Below are positions 5,622 to 7,219 of a DNA stretch of 7,219 nucleotides, piece after piece. The notes under the pieces are model-generated. The model ran no database searches. It was not told where the DNA came from and saw only the letters and a list, made by a program, of their open reading frames with translations. Where the stretch lies: NCBI GenBank assembly GCA_023145395.1, contig JAGLDW010000016.1:1-7219 (forward strand). Direction: 5' to 3'. The translations under genes were made by a program, and so were the position numbers. The stretch is from Lentisphaeria bacterium. GTDB taxonomy: Bacteria > Verrucomicrobiota > Lentisphaeria > Oligosphaerales > Lenti-02. Within the stretch, counting starts at the first letter, position 1; each line of letters begins with the position of its first letter.

Positions 5622-7217
5622 ATGTACCACACGGGCCAGAACCAGGTTTTCGAGTTTTCACTCACTGCGGACAGATCCTATGACGAGCCGTTCCACACCA
5701 TCGAGCTGGACGTGATTTTCACGGAGCCGTCGGGGTGGGAACGCCGCGTGCCCGCATTCTGGAGCGGAGACAATGTCTGGCGGGTGCGGTACGCCTCGCC
5801 AATTCTCGGACGGCATCGGTTCCGGAGCGTGGCTTCGGAGACGGGCGACGCGGGGCTGCACGGCGTCGAGGGTGAACTCGGCATTCACCCGTATGTCGGA
5901 AAAAATCCCTTGTATCGGCATGGCCCCCTGCAAGTCAGTGCGAACCGACGCCATTTCGAACACGCGGACGGCACTCCCTTTTTCTGGCTCGGAGACACCT
6001 GGTGGCTGGGCTTGTGCGAGCGTCTCGAATTTCCCGGTGAATTCCAGGAGCTGACTGCGGACCGGACGGGCAAGGGCTTCAGCGTGATCCAATTGGTGGC
6101 TGGGCTGTTTCCGGACATGGCGGCGTTTGACGAGCGAGGACGAAACGAGGCGGGTTTTCCCTGGACAACGGATTTTGCCAGCATCGAGCCCGCGTTTTTC
6201 GATCAGGCCGATTTGCGGATGAACTTCCTGGTCCGCAATGGCCTGGCACCGTGTGTTCTCGGCTGCTGGGGGTATTACCTGAAATGGCTGGGAATCGAGA
6301 AAATGAAGGAGCACTGGCGTTATCTGGTGGCACGCTGGGGAGCGCTGCCAGTGATCTGGTGTCTGGCCGGAGAGGGCAGCATGCCCTACTATCTTTCGGA
6401 AACTCGCGAGGCGGACAGTGCCTGGCTGAAGCGGGGTTGGACGGAAGTTGGACGCTATCTGCGGGAGATCGATCCCTGGGAACGGCCAATCACCATCCAT
6501 CCGGGCACCAGCGCCAGAGAAACCATCGAGGATCCCGCGATTCTCGATTTCGACATGCTGCAGACCGGGCATTCCGACCGACAGAGCCTGCCAAACACCG
6601 TCGAGCAAGTCTGCCGTGCCCGGGCCATCGAGCCAACACTGCCGGTGATCGAGGGCGAAGTCTGCTATGAGGGCATTGGCGCCCAGTGCCGCGAAGAGGT
6701 GCAGCGTCTCATGTTTTGGGCCTGCATCCTGTCCGGAGCCGCCGGCTTCACCTATGGTGCCAACGGCATCTGGCAGGTCAATCGCCGAGAACAGCCCTAT
6801 GGTCCATCGCCCCACGGCATGGCCTGGGGACACACACCCTGGGACGAGGCCATGTGCCTGCCAGGATCGGAGCAACTTGGCCTGGCGCGACGACTGCTCG
6901 AACGCTATGCCTGGTGGGATTTCGAGCCCCATCCCGAGTGGATCGAGCCCCGCTGGACGCCGGAGAATTATCTTCATGGCTATGCAGCCGGAATCCCCGG
7001 TCGGATCCGGGTGCTGTATTGGCCAAGCCAATGGGGCAAGCCCGCAGTGCGACACCTGGAACCGAATGTCTCGTACCAGGCCTTTCTATTCAACCCGGTC
7101 AATGGCTCCGAAGTGCCCCTAGGCACGGCTGTGGGGGATGTTTCGGGCCATTGGGAGCTCCCCGTGTCCAGACTCCCGATCTTTCAGGACTGGGTCATTG
7201 TCCTAGAAGCCGAGTGA
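5622..7217 (+). CDS. DUF5060-DUF4038 apiosidase-like glycoside hydrolase with Collagen_bind_2-like C-terminus
   Basis: Complete 531-residue protein ending in TGA 7215-7217. Three domains are visible. Residues 8-72 match DUF5060, a beta-sandwich (V-F-E-F-S-L-T-A, V-P-A-F-W-S-G, W-R-V-R-Y). Residues about 105-440 match DUF4038, the apiosidase-like TIM barrel related to GH140: F-F-W-L-G-D-T-W-W (120-128), K-G-F-S-V-I-Q (151-157), P-V-I-W-C-L-A-G-E (243-251), P-V-I-E-G-E-V-C-Y-E (341-350). Residues about 455-531 match the Collagen_bind_2-type beta domain, ending D-W-V-I-V-L-E. By position, Glu251 (general acid/base) and Glu346 (nucleophile) are the candidate catalytic pair; many relatives carry Asp at the first site. 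Known: the characterised GH140 member removes terminal apiose from pectic rhamnogalacturonan II; most of DUF4038 has no known substrate. No N-terminal hydrophobic segment is present, so it is predicted cytoplasmic unless exported by another route. The substrate cannot be read from the sequence. Confidence 0.9.
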   Translation: MYHTGQNQVFEFSLTADRSYDEPFHTIELDVIFTEPSGWERRVPAFWSGDNVWRVRYASPILGRHRFRSVASETGDAGLHGVEGELGIHPYVGKNPLYRHGPLQVSANRRHFEHADGTPFFWLGDTWWLGLCERLEFPGEFQELTADRTGKGFSVIQLVAGLFPDMAAFDERGRNEAGFPWTTDFASIEPAFFDQADLRMNFLVRNGLAPCVLGCWGYYLKWLGIEKMKEHWRYLVARWGALPVIWCLAGEGSMPYYLSETREADSAWLKRGWTEVGRYLREIDPWERPITIHPGTSARETIEDPAILDFDMLQTGHSDRQSLPNTVEQVCRARAIEPTLPVIEGEVCYEGIGAQCREEVQRLMFWACILSGAAGFTYGANGIWQVNRREQPYGPSPHGMAWGHTPWDEAMCLPGSEQLGLARRLLERYAWWDFEPHPEWIEPRWTPENYLHGYAAGIPGRIRVLYWPSQWGKPAVRHLEPNVSYQAFLFNPVNGSEVPLGTAVGDVSGHWELPVSRLPIFQDWVIVLEAE

Positions 7218-7219
7218 AG

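Noticed and set aside
5658..7055. 465-codon open frame on the minus strand, antisense to the DUF4038 gene
   Set aside because: It lies wholly inside a gene with clear family motifs, its translation shows no recognisable domain, and long antisense frames are common in GC-rich coding DNA.

Overview
The window holds two large, divergently transcribed genes separated by a 224-base intergenic region, plus short flanks. It is GC-rich by eye. The domain content points to the PVC group or a neighbour: Planctomycetota, Verrucomicrobiota, Lentisphaerota/Kiritimatiellota or Hydrogenedentota. Long exported PQQ-like propeller proteins carrying a methyltransferase-like insert and LamG or malectin modules are typical of those lineages. 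This is inference from family knowledge, with no phylogenetic marker in the window.

Minus strand, 94-5397: one uninterrupted gene for an exported mosaic protein of about 1767 residues. Read from the N-terminus it is: signal peptide; PQQ-like beta-propeller A; Ala/Pro/Ser linker; a Rossmann, methyltransferase-like domain that has lost the SAM-binding glycine motif; first part of propeller B; a beta-rich module plus a LamG lectin-like domain; the rest of propeller B with a five-cysteine cluster; first part of a malectin-like domain; a CBM9-like domain; last part of the malectin-like domain. Two hosts (propeller B and the malectin-like fold) each appear to be interrupted by a carbohydrate-binding-type module. 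This nested architecture is the most interesting feature of the window.

Plus strand, 5622-7217: a 531-residue protein with DUF5060, DUF4038 (apiosidase-like TIM barrel, related to GH140) and C-terminal Collagen_bind_2-like domains, a probable glycoside hydrolase. It has a good ribosome binding site and no visible signal peptide.

The shared intergenic region (5398-5621) carries both ribosome binding sites, weak promoter-like hexamers and a near-perfect 11-base repeat, GCAAG(G/C)CTTCA, at 80-base spacing. A plausible reading is a glycan-related locus in which an exported sugar-binding scaffold is paired with a glycosidase, but the sequence proves neither the substrate nor co-regulation. I saw no tRNA, rRNA, CRISPR, insertion sequence or phage-like element.
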